From Planctomycetota bacterium (GTDB lineage Bacteria; Planctomycetota; SZUA-567; H5-PLA8): a stretch of 64,000 nt of DNA. Numbering within the stretch: position 1 is the stretch's first letter; each line of letters starts with the position of its first letter. The translations under genes and the position numbers were made by a program. This document shows positions 18,699-26,610 of the stretch, piece by piece. The notes under the pieces were generated by a model that was given only the letters and a program-made list of their open reading frames with translations, was not told where the DNA came from and ran no database searches. Where the stretch lies: the NCBI GenBank assembly GCA_015075375.1, contig JABTUM010000002.1:917393-981392 (forward strand). Reading direction: 5' to 3'.

Positions 18699-19772
18699 TC
18701 AGCGCAGTCTCAGGATACGTTTCTCGAGTGGAAGCACTTGGCCTATCTCAGCCACGCAGGCCACGCCTCGCTGCCGCAATTCGGATGCAAGTGTGCCGGC
18801 CGATTGCGGCGCCACGGCGATCAACAGCCCTCCAGAGGTCTCGCTGTCAAAAACCAGATTCTGTTTATCCTCGTCCAGCCCGGGCGCCATTTCCACGTGT
18901 TCGCCCAGGAGCGCACGGTTTTGCTTCATCGCTCGGGTAAAAAGTTTGCGGCGTGCGAATTCCAGCGCGTTTTCAAAGACCGGTACTTTTGCTAAATCGA
19001 AAGAAAGCGTCACGTTGCTGGCAAGCGCGATATTGCGAGCGTGGCCCAGTAGCCCGTAGCCGGTCACATCGGTGGCGGCATGGATGCCATCGGGCTCGTT
19101 GATGCCGACGGCGGACATGGCTTCGGCGGCTGCTTTGTTCAGGGTTGCCATCTGATCTGCGGCGCGGTTCATCAACGCTTCGTCGGCGTGGCCTTGTTTA
19201 AAGGCGGCGGTTACCGGGCCGATCCCTAGAGGCTTAGTGAGGAAAAGGATATCCCCGGGCTGAGCGCCGGCGTTGCTGGCAATGCGCCGGGGATGAATAA
19301 TCCCGGTTACCGAAAGACCGAATTTCAGCTCCTTCTCGTTGATCGAATGCCCGCCCACAACGGAAGCGCCTGCTTCCACGCACTTTTCGGCCCCGCCTCG
19401 AAGAATCTCGCGAAGCGTTTCGAGCGGAAGCTCGCCGAGGGGGAAAGCCACGATCCCCAACGCGGTAAGCGGGGTTCCACCCATCGCATACACATCGCTA
19501 AGGGCGTTAGCTGCCGCCACCTGCCCAAATCGAAACGGATCGTCCACCACCGGCGGGAAAAAATCGACGGTCTGAACCAGCGCGCGCTCGGCATCGAGAC
19601 GAAAGATCCCCGCGTCGTCGAACGTACCGTGTCCGACGAGGAGTCGATCGTCTTGAACGCCAGGAAGTCCGCGCAGCACCTGCGCCAGATCGCCTAGAGG
19701 CAATTTGGCGGCTCAGCCGGCGCAACTGGCGTAATTCGTCAGCCGCTTTTCGCGTCCACCGGTTTCGGGCAT
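18699..19772 (-). CDS. selD: selenide, water dikinase SelD (selenoprotein, in-frame UGA = Sec20)
   Basis: 357 residues when UGA at 19713-19715 is read as selenocysteine. SelD makes selenophosphate from selenide and ATP. Starting at the ATG at 19772, which has AGGAGG seven bases upstream, the protein reads LTNYASCAG-U-AAKLPLGDL. The Sec is at the catalytic Cys/Sec position followed two residues later by the essential Lys. Downstream are the family motifs DDAGIFRL, VQTVDFFPP, ANALSDVYAMGG and VVGGHSI. A standard ORF call starts after the UGA at a TTG and loses the active site. It lies 35 bases downstream of selA and 45 bases upstream of tRNA-Sec. Confidence 0.95.
19683..19715 (-). promoter_or_regulatory. 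Sec UGA codon and SECIS-like hairpin in selD
   Basis: The UGA at 19713-19715 is followed by a hairpin: CGCC at 19710-19707 pairs with GGCG at 19686-19683, AAA faces UCU with one mismatch, and UUGCC at 19703-19699 pairs with GGCGA at 19694-19690. The tetraloop is UCUA. The apex is about 15 bases from the UGA, near the spacing of bacterial SECIS elements, which lie inside the coding region just 3' of the UGA. The usual loop G is not obvious, so the exact SelB contacts are uncertain. Confidence 0.75.
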
Positions 19773-19807
19773 GAGGCTGCCTCCTGTACTCTGAGGGTAC
19801 GGCAAAA

Positions 19808-21223
19808 TTACCACTCCGCCGCGGCCGCTACGATCGCGTCGGCATCGCCATCGAGGAGGGTGCGTGGATCGATCAACACCAGCCCGCCCTGAATGCGTGC
19901 GATGATGGGCGGATCGGATTCCCGCATGGCCGCGGCCAATTGATGGGCGGCACGCTTACGATGCCGGATTTGAACCACGCGCGTCGGCAAGTCTCGTTCG
20001 GGCAGACTTCCCGAACCCAGGCGCGAAGCATCGGAGGCGGTGGCAATCTCGAGTTCGGCGTTGGCGTCGCGCAGCCTTGCGGCCAACGCTTCGGCTTCAG
20101 GTTGCAACTCGGACAACGTTCGGCGCAACAGCCGGAGTGTGGGGATGGACTCACTGCGCCGCACCGGATCGAGGTAAAGAGCCAGCGTAGTTTCGAGCGC
20201 GCGCAAGGCCAGTTTGTCGGGCCGCAGAGCTCGGAAAAGCGAATGTCCGCGAATTTTCTGGACTAACTTCGTTTTGCCCGCGGCGATACCGGCCTGCGGA
20301 CCACCGAGAATTTTATCGCCGCTGAAAAGCACCAGACCGGCTCCCTCTTCAAGGGATTGCTGTACGACCGGCTCGTGCTGCAGTTCCGCGGCCATCTCGG
20401 GAAAAAGCGCGCCACTGCCGATATCGTGAACCACGGGAATATTGTGCCGGCGGCCCAATTCGGCCAGCGGCGCGATCCCAACTTCTTCCGTGAATCCGAT
20501 CACGCGGAAATTACTGGTGTGCACCACCAGCAACATGGCCGTATCGGGGCCGATCGCGCGCTCGTAGTCCTTCACGTTGGTGCGGTTGGTGGTGCCCACC
20601 TCGACCATTTTCGCGCCGGATTCGGCCATGACGTCGGGCATGCGAAACGAGCCGCCGATCTCGACTAGCTGCCCGCGGCTGACAATCACCTGTTTGCCGC
20701 GCGCCAACGCCGCCAGGGTCAACAGTGTCGCGCCGGCGTTGTTGTTCAAAACCGTGGCGTCTTCGCACGGCAAAAGGGTCGTCAGCAGGTCGGCGACGGC
20801 AGCATCGCGGCGGCCGCGTTTGCCTTGATCGAGTTCCAATTCGACGCTGGCATAACCCTTAAGTTCGCGTTCGAAGGCGGCAAAAACCTCGGCGGGGAGT
20901 GGTGCTCTGCCCAGACCCGTATGCAGAATCACACCCGTCGCGTTGATGACTCGGCGAATGCCTCCAGCACTGCGGCTGCCCGCCCTTTGGACCACCAGCT
21001 TGGCCAGCGTGGCCGGGTCCGTTCGCCCGGTGTGCGGCTCCTTGCCGGCCCTGACTTCCGCACGAATCTCGTCGAGGATTTCCCTCGCGGCGGCGACGAT
21101 GGCATTACGCCCGATCCGTTCCTGCGCCGAACGCAGCACCGGCTCTTCAAGCAGGCGCTGGACGGCGGGGACGAGCCGCAATCGGGCATTGAGCGCAGCT
21201 TCGTCTTCAATAGAGGCATCCAT
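19808..21223 (-). CDS. selA: L-seryl-tRNA(Sec) selenium transferase SelA
   Basis: About 471 residues from the ATG at 21223 (MDASIEDE); the ATG nine bases upstream is equally possible and no strong ribosome binding site decides. SelA is a PLP enzyme that converts Ser-tRNA-Sec to Sec-tRNA-Sec using selenophosphate. Family signatures: RRVINATGVILHTGLGRAPL, NNNAGATLL, SRGQLVEIGGSFRMPDVM, EVGTTNRTN, and the PLP lysine in LFSGDKILGGPQAG. The length is normal. It is the first gene of the minus-strand sel locus; the next gene upstream is divergent across about 246 bases, where the locus promoter must lie. Confidence 0.96.
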   Translation of the reverse strand: MDASIEDEAALNARLRLVPAVQRLLEEPVLRSAQERIGRNAIVAAAREILDEIRAEVRAGKEPHTGRTDPATLAKLVVQRAGSRSAGGIRRVINATGVILHTGLGRAPLPAEVFAAFERELKGYASVELELDQGKRGRRDAAVADLLTTLLPCEDATVLNNNAGATLLTLAALARGKQVIVSRGQLVEIGGSFRMPDVMAESGAKMVEVGTTNRTNVKDYERAIGPDTAMLLVVHTSNFRVIGFTEEVGIAPLAELGRRHNIPVVHDIGSGALFPEMAAELQHEPVVQQSLEEGAGLVLFSGDKILGGPQAGIAAGKTKLVQKIRGHSLFRALRPDKLALRALETTLALYLDPVRRSESIPTLRLLRRTLSELQPEAEALAARLRDANAELEIATASDASRLGSGSLPERDLPTRVVQIRHRKRAAHQLAAAMRESDPPIIARIQGGLVLIDPRTLLDGDADAIVAAAAEW

Positions 21224-21469
21224 ATGTTGCATCTTCGCGCGGCTACGGAGTCCGTCAATGCAGGATTGGTAGCTCGACCAGGTACCCAAGCATGCCGATG
21301 AGCCGTACCGCGTAGGCCATAAGGAACATCTCAAAAGGCTATTGCTGATCTGTGATCCCCAACGGAAACCCAACATGCGCTTGGATTTGACCGATCAAGG
21401 AGCTTGCCAGATGCGTAAAACAGATCACAATGGCGCTTTCCCATACCGGGTGGAGGAGTTGGGCCGCGC

Positions 21470-22438
21470 ATGCTGGCTTACTGGGGTTATTTGATGGTAG
21501 TGGCGCTTGCGCGGATCCTTCCGCGCCGCGTGCAGTATTTCGTTGCCTGCCGGGTGGCCGACCTGAATTACCTCTTCGATCGAAGTGCACGAGAGGCGGT
21601 AAAGGCCAATCTTCGAGTCATTTTGGGACCGGAAGCCAGCGAACCCCATGTGCGCCGGCAAGCGCGGTGGGTTTTCCGCAGCTTCGGGATGTACTTGTGC
21701 GAGTTCTTCGGCGCGGAAGGGTTTGGGCCCGAGTTTTTCGACGAGCACGTGGCGATTCAAGGGCGGGAACACCTCGATGCGGCGCTGGCCGGCGGCCGCG
21801 GGATGCTCTTCGTTTCCGGGCATTACTCGAATTGGGAACTGGGTGCGTTCGTCGTGGGCCGCTTGGGCTATCCGATCGTCGCGTTGACGCGCCCGCATGC
21901 CGCCCAGCGAGTGAACGAACTCTTCGTAGGACAGCGGCGCAAGCACGGCGTGACGGTGGTCCATACCGAGACAGGCGCGCGAGCCGTGTTGCGGGCGCTG
22001 CGCGAAAATCGGCCGGTCGCGATCCTCGGCGACCGGTCCACGGGCGGACCGACGGTGCGCGTGACCCTCTTTGGCCGGCCGACGTATCTCCCCCAAGGAC
22101 CATGGCGCATCGCCGTGGACGCGGGCGTTCCGCTGCTGCCGACTTTCGTGCATCGGCGCTTCAATCGTGATTACACGCTCGAAATCGGAGCCGCGCTGCC
22201 GGTTCCCGAGGAAGGCACGAAAGCCGAGCGAATGGCGGCGCTGGCTCAAGCCTATGCGCTGGCCCTAGAGGCCCGCGTGAAGGCCGATCCGTGCCAGTGG
22301 GCGGTATTCTACCCGCTGTGGAAGGACGGCCCCGCCGAAGAAACGCCGCTGGCCGCGCACCGCCTCATGCCCGCGCGCGCCGGGGATGCGCAGCGCAAAT
22401 CCCAGCCTCATTCCGCCGACGAGACTCCGCGCGCATGA
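21470..22438 (+). CDS. lysophospholipid/lipid A acyltransferase (LpxL/HtrB family)
   Basis: 322 residues. The H-x4-E acyltransferase motif is in VSGHYSNWELGAF. Other family blocks are ILGDRSTGGPTVRVTLFG and GPWRIAVDAGVPLLP. The N terminus is hydrophobic (LMVVALARILPRRVQYFVA) and probably anchors it at the inner membrane face. It would add an acyl chain to a lipid A precursor or similar glycolipid, which implies an outer membrane. Its stop overlaps the ATG of the GT2 glycosyltransferase (ATGA), so the two are translationally coupled and may act on the same glycolipid. A paralogue is at 58114-59139. Confidence 0.88.
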   Translation: MLAYWGYLMVVALARILPRRVQYFVACRVADLNYLFDRSAREAVKANLRVILGPEASEPHVRRQARWVFRSFGMYLCEFFGAEGFGPEFFDEHVAIQGREHLDAALAGGRGMLFVSGHYSNWELGAFVVGRLGYPIVALTRPHAAQRVNELFVGQRRKHGVTVVHTETGARAVLRALRENRPVAILGDRSTGGPTVRVTLFGRPTYLPQGPWRIAVDAGVPLLPTFVHRRFNRDYTLEIGAALPVPEEGTKAERMAALAQAYALALEARVKADPCQWAVFYPLWKDGPAEETPLAAHRLMPARAGDAQRKSQPHSADETPRA

Positions 22439-23118
22439 ATTCCATCCGTGCTTCCGACATCTGCGCCGTGGTTCCCTGCTACAACGAAGAGCGCACCATT
22501 GGCGAAATCGTGAACACCGTCCGCCGCCACGTGGAGGTCTGCATCGTCGTCGACGACTGCTCCACCGACCGTACCGCGCACTTGGCGGCCAAGTGCGGCG
22601 CCCGCGTGCTGCGTCACGAGAAGAATCTCGGCAAAGGCATGGCGCTGCGCAACGGCTTTGCGCTCGCGCAAGCCGCCGGATTACGAGCGGCCATCACGCT
22701 CGACGGCGACGGGCAGCACGACCCGGAAGAGATTCCTCGCTTCGTAAAAACCTTCGACGGCGGGAAGGTGGATATCGTGCTGGGCGACCGGATGGGCGAA
22801 CAGGAAAAGATGCCGTTCGTGCGCCGCGCGACGAATCGCTTCGCGTCCTGGTGCATCACCCGCATGGCAGGCGTGCCGATCAGCGACAGCCAGGTTGGTT
22901 TCCGTCTGATCCGCCTCGATACTTGGCAGCGTCTCGATCTGGACGGCCGGCGCTTCGATCTGGAATCCGAAGTGATCATTAAAGCCTGCCAGCGTGGCGC
23001 GAAGATCGCTCAGGTGCCCATACGCACGATTTATAACGGAACCGCCGACAGCAAGATCAACCCGCTGCTCGACGCATTGCGCTTTTTCCGGGTATTATGG
23101 CGTTGCCGGAAGGCATAG
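22435..23118 (+). CDS. family 2 glycosyltransferase (dolichol-phosphate mannosyltransferase type)
   Basis: 227 residues. GT-A fold with AVVPCYNEERTIGEIV at the N terminus, VVDDCSTDRTAHLA, and the metal-binding DGDGQHDPEEIPRF. The compact length without C-terminal membrane helices matches the DPM1-like group, which transfers a sugar from a nucleotide donor to polyprenyl phosphate. The start is the ATG at 22435, which overlaps the stop of the acyltransferase gene; an upstream in-frame extension has no support. It likely feeds envelope glycan or glycolipid synthesis together with its upstream partner. Confidence 0.9.
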   Translation: MNSIRASDICAVVPCYNEERTIGEIVNTVRRHVEVCIVVDDCSTDRTAHLAAKCGARVLRHEKNLGKGMALRNGFALAQAAGLRAAITLDGDGQHDPEEIPRFVKTFDGGKVDIVLGDRMGEQEKMPFVRRATNRFASWCITRMAGVPISDSQVGFRLIRLDTWQRLDLDGRRFDLESEVIIKACQRGAKIAQVPIRTIYNGTADSKINPLLDALRFFRVLWRCRKA

Positions 23119-23287
23119 GCCGATGGGTGCGCTGGATTGCGGTCCTGCCGCCTAACGCTCCACGGCCGGGTAAAAGAAGCGGAATCCGGCGGACTGCAGC
23201 CTGCCCGTCGCTCGTGCGGATGCTCCCCTATTCGAGTTGCGTCAGGGAGTTCCTCCACGACATAGCATTCCGGCGGAGTCAGCCCCC

Positions 23288-23938
23288 ATGGCGAACGAAG
23301 ACGAACGAGGCCGGATGGTGGAGGGCGATCTGCGCGATCGCGGCATTAGCGACGAACGCGTTCTGCGCGCGTTCCTCAAAGTCGACCGGGCGCTCTTCGT
23401 GCCTGCGTATCTCTTCGAGCAAGCTTACGTCGACCGCGCTCTGCAACTCAGCCACGGCCAGACCATCAGCCAGCCGTACATGATCGCCCTGATGCTGGAA
23501 GCCTTGCAGCTTAAGGGTAAAGAGAAGCTGCTCGAGATAGGGACCGGTAGCGGGTACCTCACTGCATTGCTTGCGGAGTTAGCGGGCGAAGTCTGGACCG
23601 TCGAGCGGATCGAGTACCTTGCCACCACCGCCGAAGACCGGCTTCTGAACCTAGGGTATTCGAATATACGCTACCGGTTAGGCGACGGTTCCTTGGGTTG
23701 GACCGAAGGCGCACCCTACGACCGGATCGTCATCTCGGCCGCCTGCCCCAAACTACCCATGGCCTTGGCCGAACAGTTGGCGCCCGGCGGGCGGCTCGTC
23801 GCCCCTGTGGGCGGGCCTGACTTGCAGCGCCTGATCACCGCGATCAAACAGCCCGATGGAAGCCTGCACGAACAGACCGGCGTGGAGTGCTCCTTCGTCC
23901 GGCTGATCGGTCAGGACGGCTATAAGGATCAAGGGTAG
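23288..23938 (+). CDS. pcm: protein-L-isoaspartate O-methyltransferase
   Basis: 216 residues from the ATG at 23288 (MANEDERG). It methylates isoaspartyl residues in aged proteins, starting their repair. Signatures are DRALFVP, the substrate-loop segment LSHGQTISQPYMIALM, the SAM-binding LLEIGTGSGYLTALLAEL, and a closing APVGG segment. The length matches the bacterial family. It sits 169 bases downstream of the glycosyltransferase with no gene between them, and six bases upstream of the GTG of the next gene, suggesting a two-gene unit. Confidence 0.93.
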   Translation: MANEDERGRMVEGDLRDRGISDERVLRAFLKVDRALFVPAYLFEQAYVDRALQLSHGQTISQPYMIALMLEALQLKGKEKLLEIGTGSGYLTALLAELAGEVWTVERIEYLATTAEDRLLNLGYSNIRYRLGDGSLGWTEGAPYDRIVISAACPKLPMALAEQLAPGGRLVAPVGGPDLQRLITAIKQPDGSLHEQTGVECSFVRLIGQDGYKDQG

Positions 23939-23944
23939 CGCCCC

Positions 23945-25699
23945 GTGGCCGACGCCGAGGCGCCCGCCCCTCTGCCCGAAAGTACGCCCGCACCGGCTGC
24001 GGCCGGCGTGGAACCGGTTGCCATTCCGCGCACGACCCTCTGGAAAAAGATCAAACGAGCGTCGGCGGCAATTTGGTTGCTTTCAAGCGCAGCGGTTTGC
24101 GTTTTCGTCGCTGGATTTGCGCCCACGGCCGGCGGACCGGTGGACTCCTACGTGCCTTCGGATGTGCTGGCGCTGGTGCGTTTGCGAAACGGCGATGCCA
24201 TTTGGCGCGCCATGGAAGCGCATCCGGGCATGCGCGGAGTTTGGAACGATCCGGAGTTGCAGCGCCTCACGGGCTGGCAGGAAAAACTCGACGACCTTCG
24301 CGCGCGCTGGGCCAAGAAGCCTGCGCTGTTACGGGACTTCGTCTCGCCGACTCGGCGCGGCCTGCGGTTCCTCACCGGTTCCGAGATCGTCGCATGCGTA
24401 TCCGCGCCCCCGCGCGATGCCAGCGGCGAGCGGGGTAAGGCGCCGGTGCTCTTTCTCGTTCGCGTGCAAGGCGGACGCGGTGCGCTGACCCGCTTGGGCG
24501 CTTACCTGCTCATGCGATTGGGCAATCCTCAACCCCATGAGCCGCATTTCTACGACTTGGGCGGCGGACTCCTGGCCGCGGGCTTTCAAGGTGCGCGTCC
24601 CGGATCGGGAGAAGCCGTGCCTACTCGGGCGGCTCCGTTAGAACCCGATGCGGTGGCCGAAGTGCAAGTTCGGCCGCGCGCGGTTGCGGTGGAAGGCGAA
24701 CTGAATTTAGCGCATGCCCTGCTGGGACCGCCGAGCTGGCCGGAGATTTTCGGGCTGGAGCGGCTTCCGGATCTGATCCAGCTTCGCCTGCGCGTCGAAT
24801 CCGATGAGTCGGGCGATACGCTGCGGGCCGAAGGCTTTTGGCTGGGCGCGCTGCCCGCTCGAGGCGCAGGAGCGCCATTCCTGAGCGATGGCCTGCCGCC
24901 CGGCACGCCTCCGTTGCTGGAGGCCCGCATTCCCCTGGACCTAGGGAAGCTCTTTCGCCGCAATCTCTTCGAGGCCTATCGAAACGACAAGGACCGGCGC
25001 CGCTGGGAATCACGATTGGTCTACCTGTCGGAGGCCGGTATCGACCTGAACGAACAGCTTTGGCCGGCCTTCGGGAAAACGTTGCGGGTGCGGATTGTCG
25101 AACCGCCGCCCGGTGCGGCCGTGGTGCAGCCGCGCGCGCTGGCCTCCATTCCGTTCGCGGCCACGACGGAAGCACGCATGGCTCTGGGCGAGCTTTCACG
25201 AGTCCGCTGGCGCGGCCTGTTCGACGGAACGGCTCCCGAGGAGGCCGACCGGCCTTATGTGCTGCGCCTGCGGCACGGCGATGCGGAGCGCTACGTGCTC
25301 GTGAAGGGCAATTACACGCGCATGACCTGGGTCGCTACGTCCCAGGCCGTGGGCTGGATCAGCGATGCGGGGCCATTCGCGATGCTCCCGATGCCCGCCG
25401 CATGGGCGCCGAACGATTCGACACCCGATGCGCCCTACTTCGAATTTCGCACAGACGGCCAGCGTATGGCGCCCATGGCGGCGGTTTTTGCACAGCTATG
25501 GCTGGAAGAACTGCGTGACGAGATTGGCCCGGCGGAGTTTCTGGAGCGCTACCCTGACGAAGGGGCGGCCGTGGAACTGGTCCGGAGAGCGGCGAGCCTT
25601 TGGGGTTCCGTTTCGTTGCATCTCGTACCGGTCGAGGAAAACGCGGAAACGGGCCGTATAAGCGGTGAAATCCGCATAATTCGGAACCCGCAGCCTTGA
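23945..25699 (+). CDS. membrane-anchored protein of unknown function
   Basis: 584 residues from a GTG start, six bases after the pcm stop. A proline/alanine-rich N terminus leads to one membrane helix (AIWLLSSAAVCVFVAGFA) at about residues 39-58. The large remaining part is predicted to lie outside the cytoplasm. It begins DSYVPSDVLALVRLRNGDAIWRAM, which resembles the opening of DUF3352-like proteins that assess many residues of a surface domain, but I cannot confirm the family. No catalytic motif is visible. Its spacing suggests co-transcription with pcm and perhaps with the histone-like gene 110 bases downstream. Confidence 0.7.
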   Translation: MADAEAPAPLPESTPAPAAAGVEPVAIPRTTLWKKIKRASAAIWLLSSAAVCVFVAGFAPTAGGPVDSYVPSDVLALVRLRNGDAIWRAMEAHPGMRGVWNDPELQRLTGWQEKLDDLRARWAKKPALLRDFVSPTRRGLRFLTGSEIVACVSAPPRDASGERGKAPVLFLVRVQGGRGALTRLGAYLLMRLGNPQPHEPHFYDLGGGLLAAGFQGARPGSGEAVPTRAAPLEPDAVAEVQVRPRAVAVEGELNLAHALLGPPSWPEIFGLERLPDLIQLRLRVESDESGDTLRAEGFWLGALPARGAGAPFLSDGLPPGTPPLLEARIPLDLGKLFRRNLFEAYRNDKDRRRWESRLVYLSEAGIDLNEQLWPAFGKTLRVRIVEPPPGAAVVQPRALASIPFAATTEARMALGELSRVRWRGLFDGTAPEEADRPYVLRLRHGDAERYVLVKGNYTRMTWVATSQAVGWISDAGPFAMLPMPAAWAPNDSTPDAPYFEFRTDGQRMAPMAAVFAQLWLEELRDEIGPAEFLERYPDEGAAVELVRRAASLWGSVSLHLVPVEENAETGRISGEIRIIRNPQP

Positions 25700-25809
25700 C
25701 GGATGCGGGAAAAAACCTACATTTCGGCCAGTTCACTCCGATCGTCGCGCATGAGGCGTGCGAAAGCGAGTACCGCTCCCAAAGTGTATCGTTCCAAGGA
25801 GGACGTACG

Positions 25810-26028
25810 ATGGCGAAGAAGGGCAAAAAGGCAGCCGGCAAAGGCAAGGCTTCGACGGAAGGCCTCGTCGTCGGCAGCAAGGTGAAGAACTACGTCAAGT
25901 CGAAGGGCTTGAAGAGCAGCGGCGAATTGATCGACGCGGTGAGTGCGTGCGTGGCCTGTTGCTTGGATAAGGCCGTCGATCGCGCGAAGGCCAACAAACG
26001 GTCGACGGTGCGCCCGGGCGACCTGTAG
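25810..26028 (+). CDS. bacterial histone-fold protein with lysine-rich tail
   Basis: 72 residues from the ATG at 25810, which follows an AAGGAGG ribosome binding site. The first 16 residues are a tail rich in Lys, Ala and Gly. Residues 19-72 read like one histone fold: VVGSKVKNYVKSKGLKSSG (first helix), GELIDAVSACVACCLDKAV (long middle helix), then KRSTVRPGDL, the loop-and-helix ending seen in archaeal histones as KRKTV-x-x-xD. The closest pattern I know is the Bdellovibrio histone Bd0055. Two adjacent Cys lie in the middle helix. It should bind DNA as a dimer. A strong terminator follows directly, suggesting it can be highly expressed. Confidence 0.8.
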   Translation: MAKKGKKAAGKGKASTEGLVVGSKVKNYVKSKGLKSSGELIDAVSACVACCLDKAVDRAKANKRSTVRPGDL

Positions 26029-26054
26029 TCGTTAAAGGTCTAAAGGCAGGCCAT

Positions 26055-26094
26055 ACGCCGCGCGGTTCCCCGGGATCCGCGCGGCGTTGCTTTT
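26055..26094 (+). terminator. intrinsic terminator after the histone-like gene
   Basis: The arms ACGCCGCGCGG and CCGCGCGGCGT form a perfect 11-bp stem around an 11-base loop, followed by TGCTTTT. It begins 26 bases after the stop of the histone-like gene and lies before the convergent small membrane-protein gene. Confidence 0.85.
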
Positions 26095-26131
26095 GGATGC
26101 TCGGCATCTGCGGCAAGCCGCTGAAATCGCT

Positions 26132-26467
26132 TTACGGTTTTAGGCGGTTGGTGTGCGGGTAAAGCTTGCTGGGATCGTACTCGGCGGGCGCTTCGGACTT
26201 GGTTTCCGTCTTCCCCGCGGGCTCGATCGTCTTCTTCGCCTCGGGCGGTTCCGCGGGTGCTTGGGGCTTTCGTCGGAGAATACTCGGCAGCGCGAGCAAC
26301 CCCAACCCGCCGCCCACGAGAACGCCGGCGAGAATCATCAGCACGATCCCCGATGGCCCGGTGCGGCGGAAGTCGTTGGTGGCCAATTCCGGCATCGTAT
26401 CCAGCGCGCGCGACTTGCGCCGTTCGGGCGAGGCGGACTCGCTGGCACGGGACGGGCGGCGCGACAT
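26132..26467 (-). CDS. small single-pass membrane protein of unknown function
   Basis: 111 residues. A basic N terminus (RRPSRASESASPERRKSR) is followed by one membrane helix (GIVLMILAGVLVGGGLGLLAL) at about residues 40-60 and then a Pro/Ala/Glu/Lys-rich tail. The charge distribution favours the N terminus inside. I recognise no family. The start is the ATG at 26467; no strong ribosome binding site decides it, and the methionine at residue 25 is an alternative. It is convergent with the histone-like gene. Confidence 0.6.
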   Translation of the reverse strand: MSRRPSRASESASPERRKSRALDTMPELATNDFRRTGPSGIVLMILAGVLVGGGLGLLALPSILRRKPQAPAEPPEAKKTIEPAGKTETKSEAPAEYDPSKLYPHTNRLKP

Positions 26468-26610
26468 GAGCGGGCGTTCGTCTCCACTGGATAGATCCTG
26501 CGAGTGGCAGAGTACTTCAGGCCGAGTAACCGGTAAACCAAAAACGATTCCTGCGCGTGTGGGCCGGCCGTCATGCGCTCGAAATGTCGGACCCGCTTCG
26601 ACGGCTTAAC

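Noticed and set aside
18699..19703. SelD as a truncated gene or pseudogene beginning after a stop
   Set aside because: The upstream codons continue the SelD N terminus in frame, the stop is UGA at the catalytic position, and selA, selB and tRNA-Sec are adjacent. Selenocysteine read-through explains it better.
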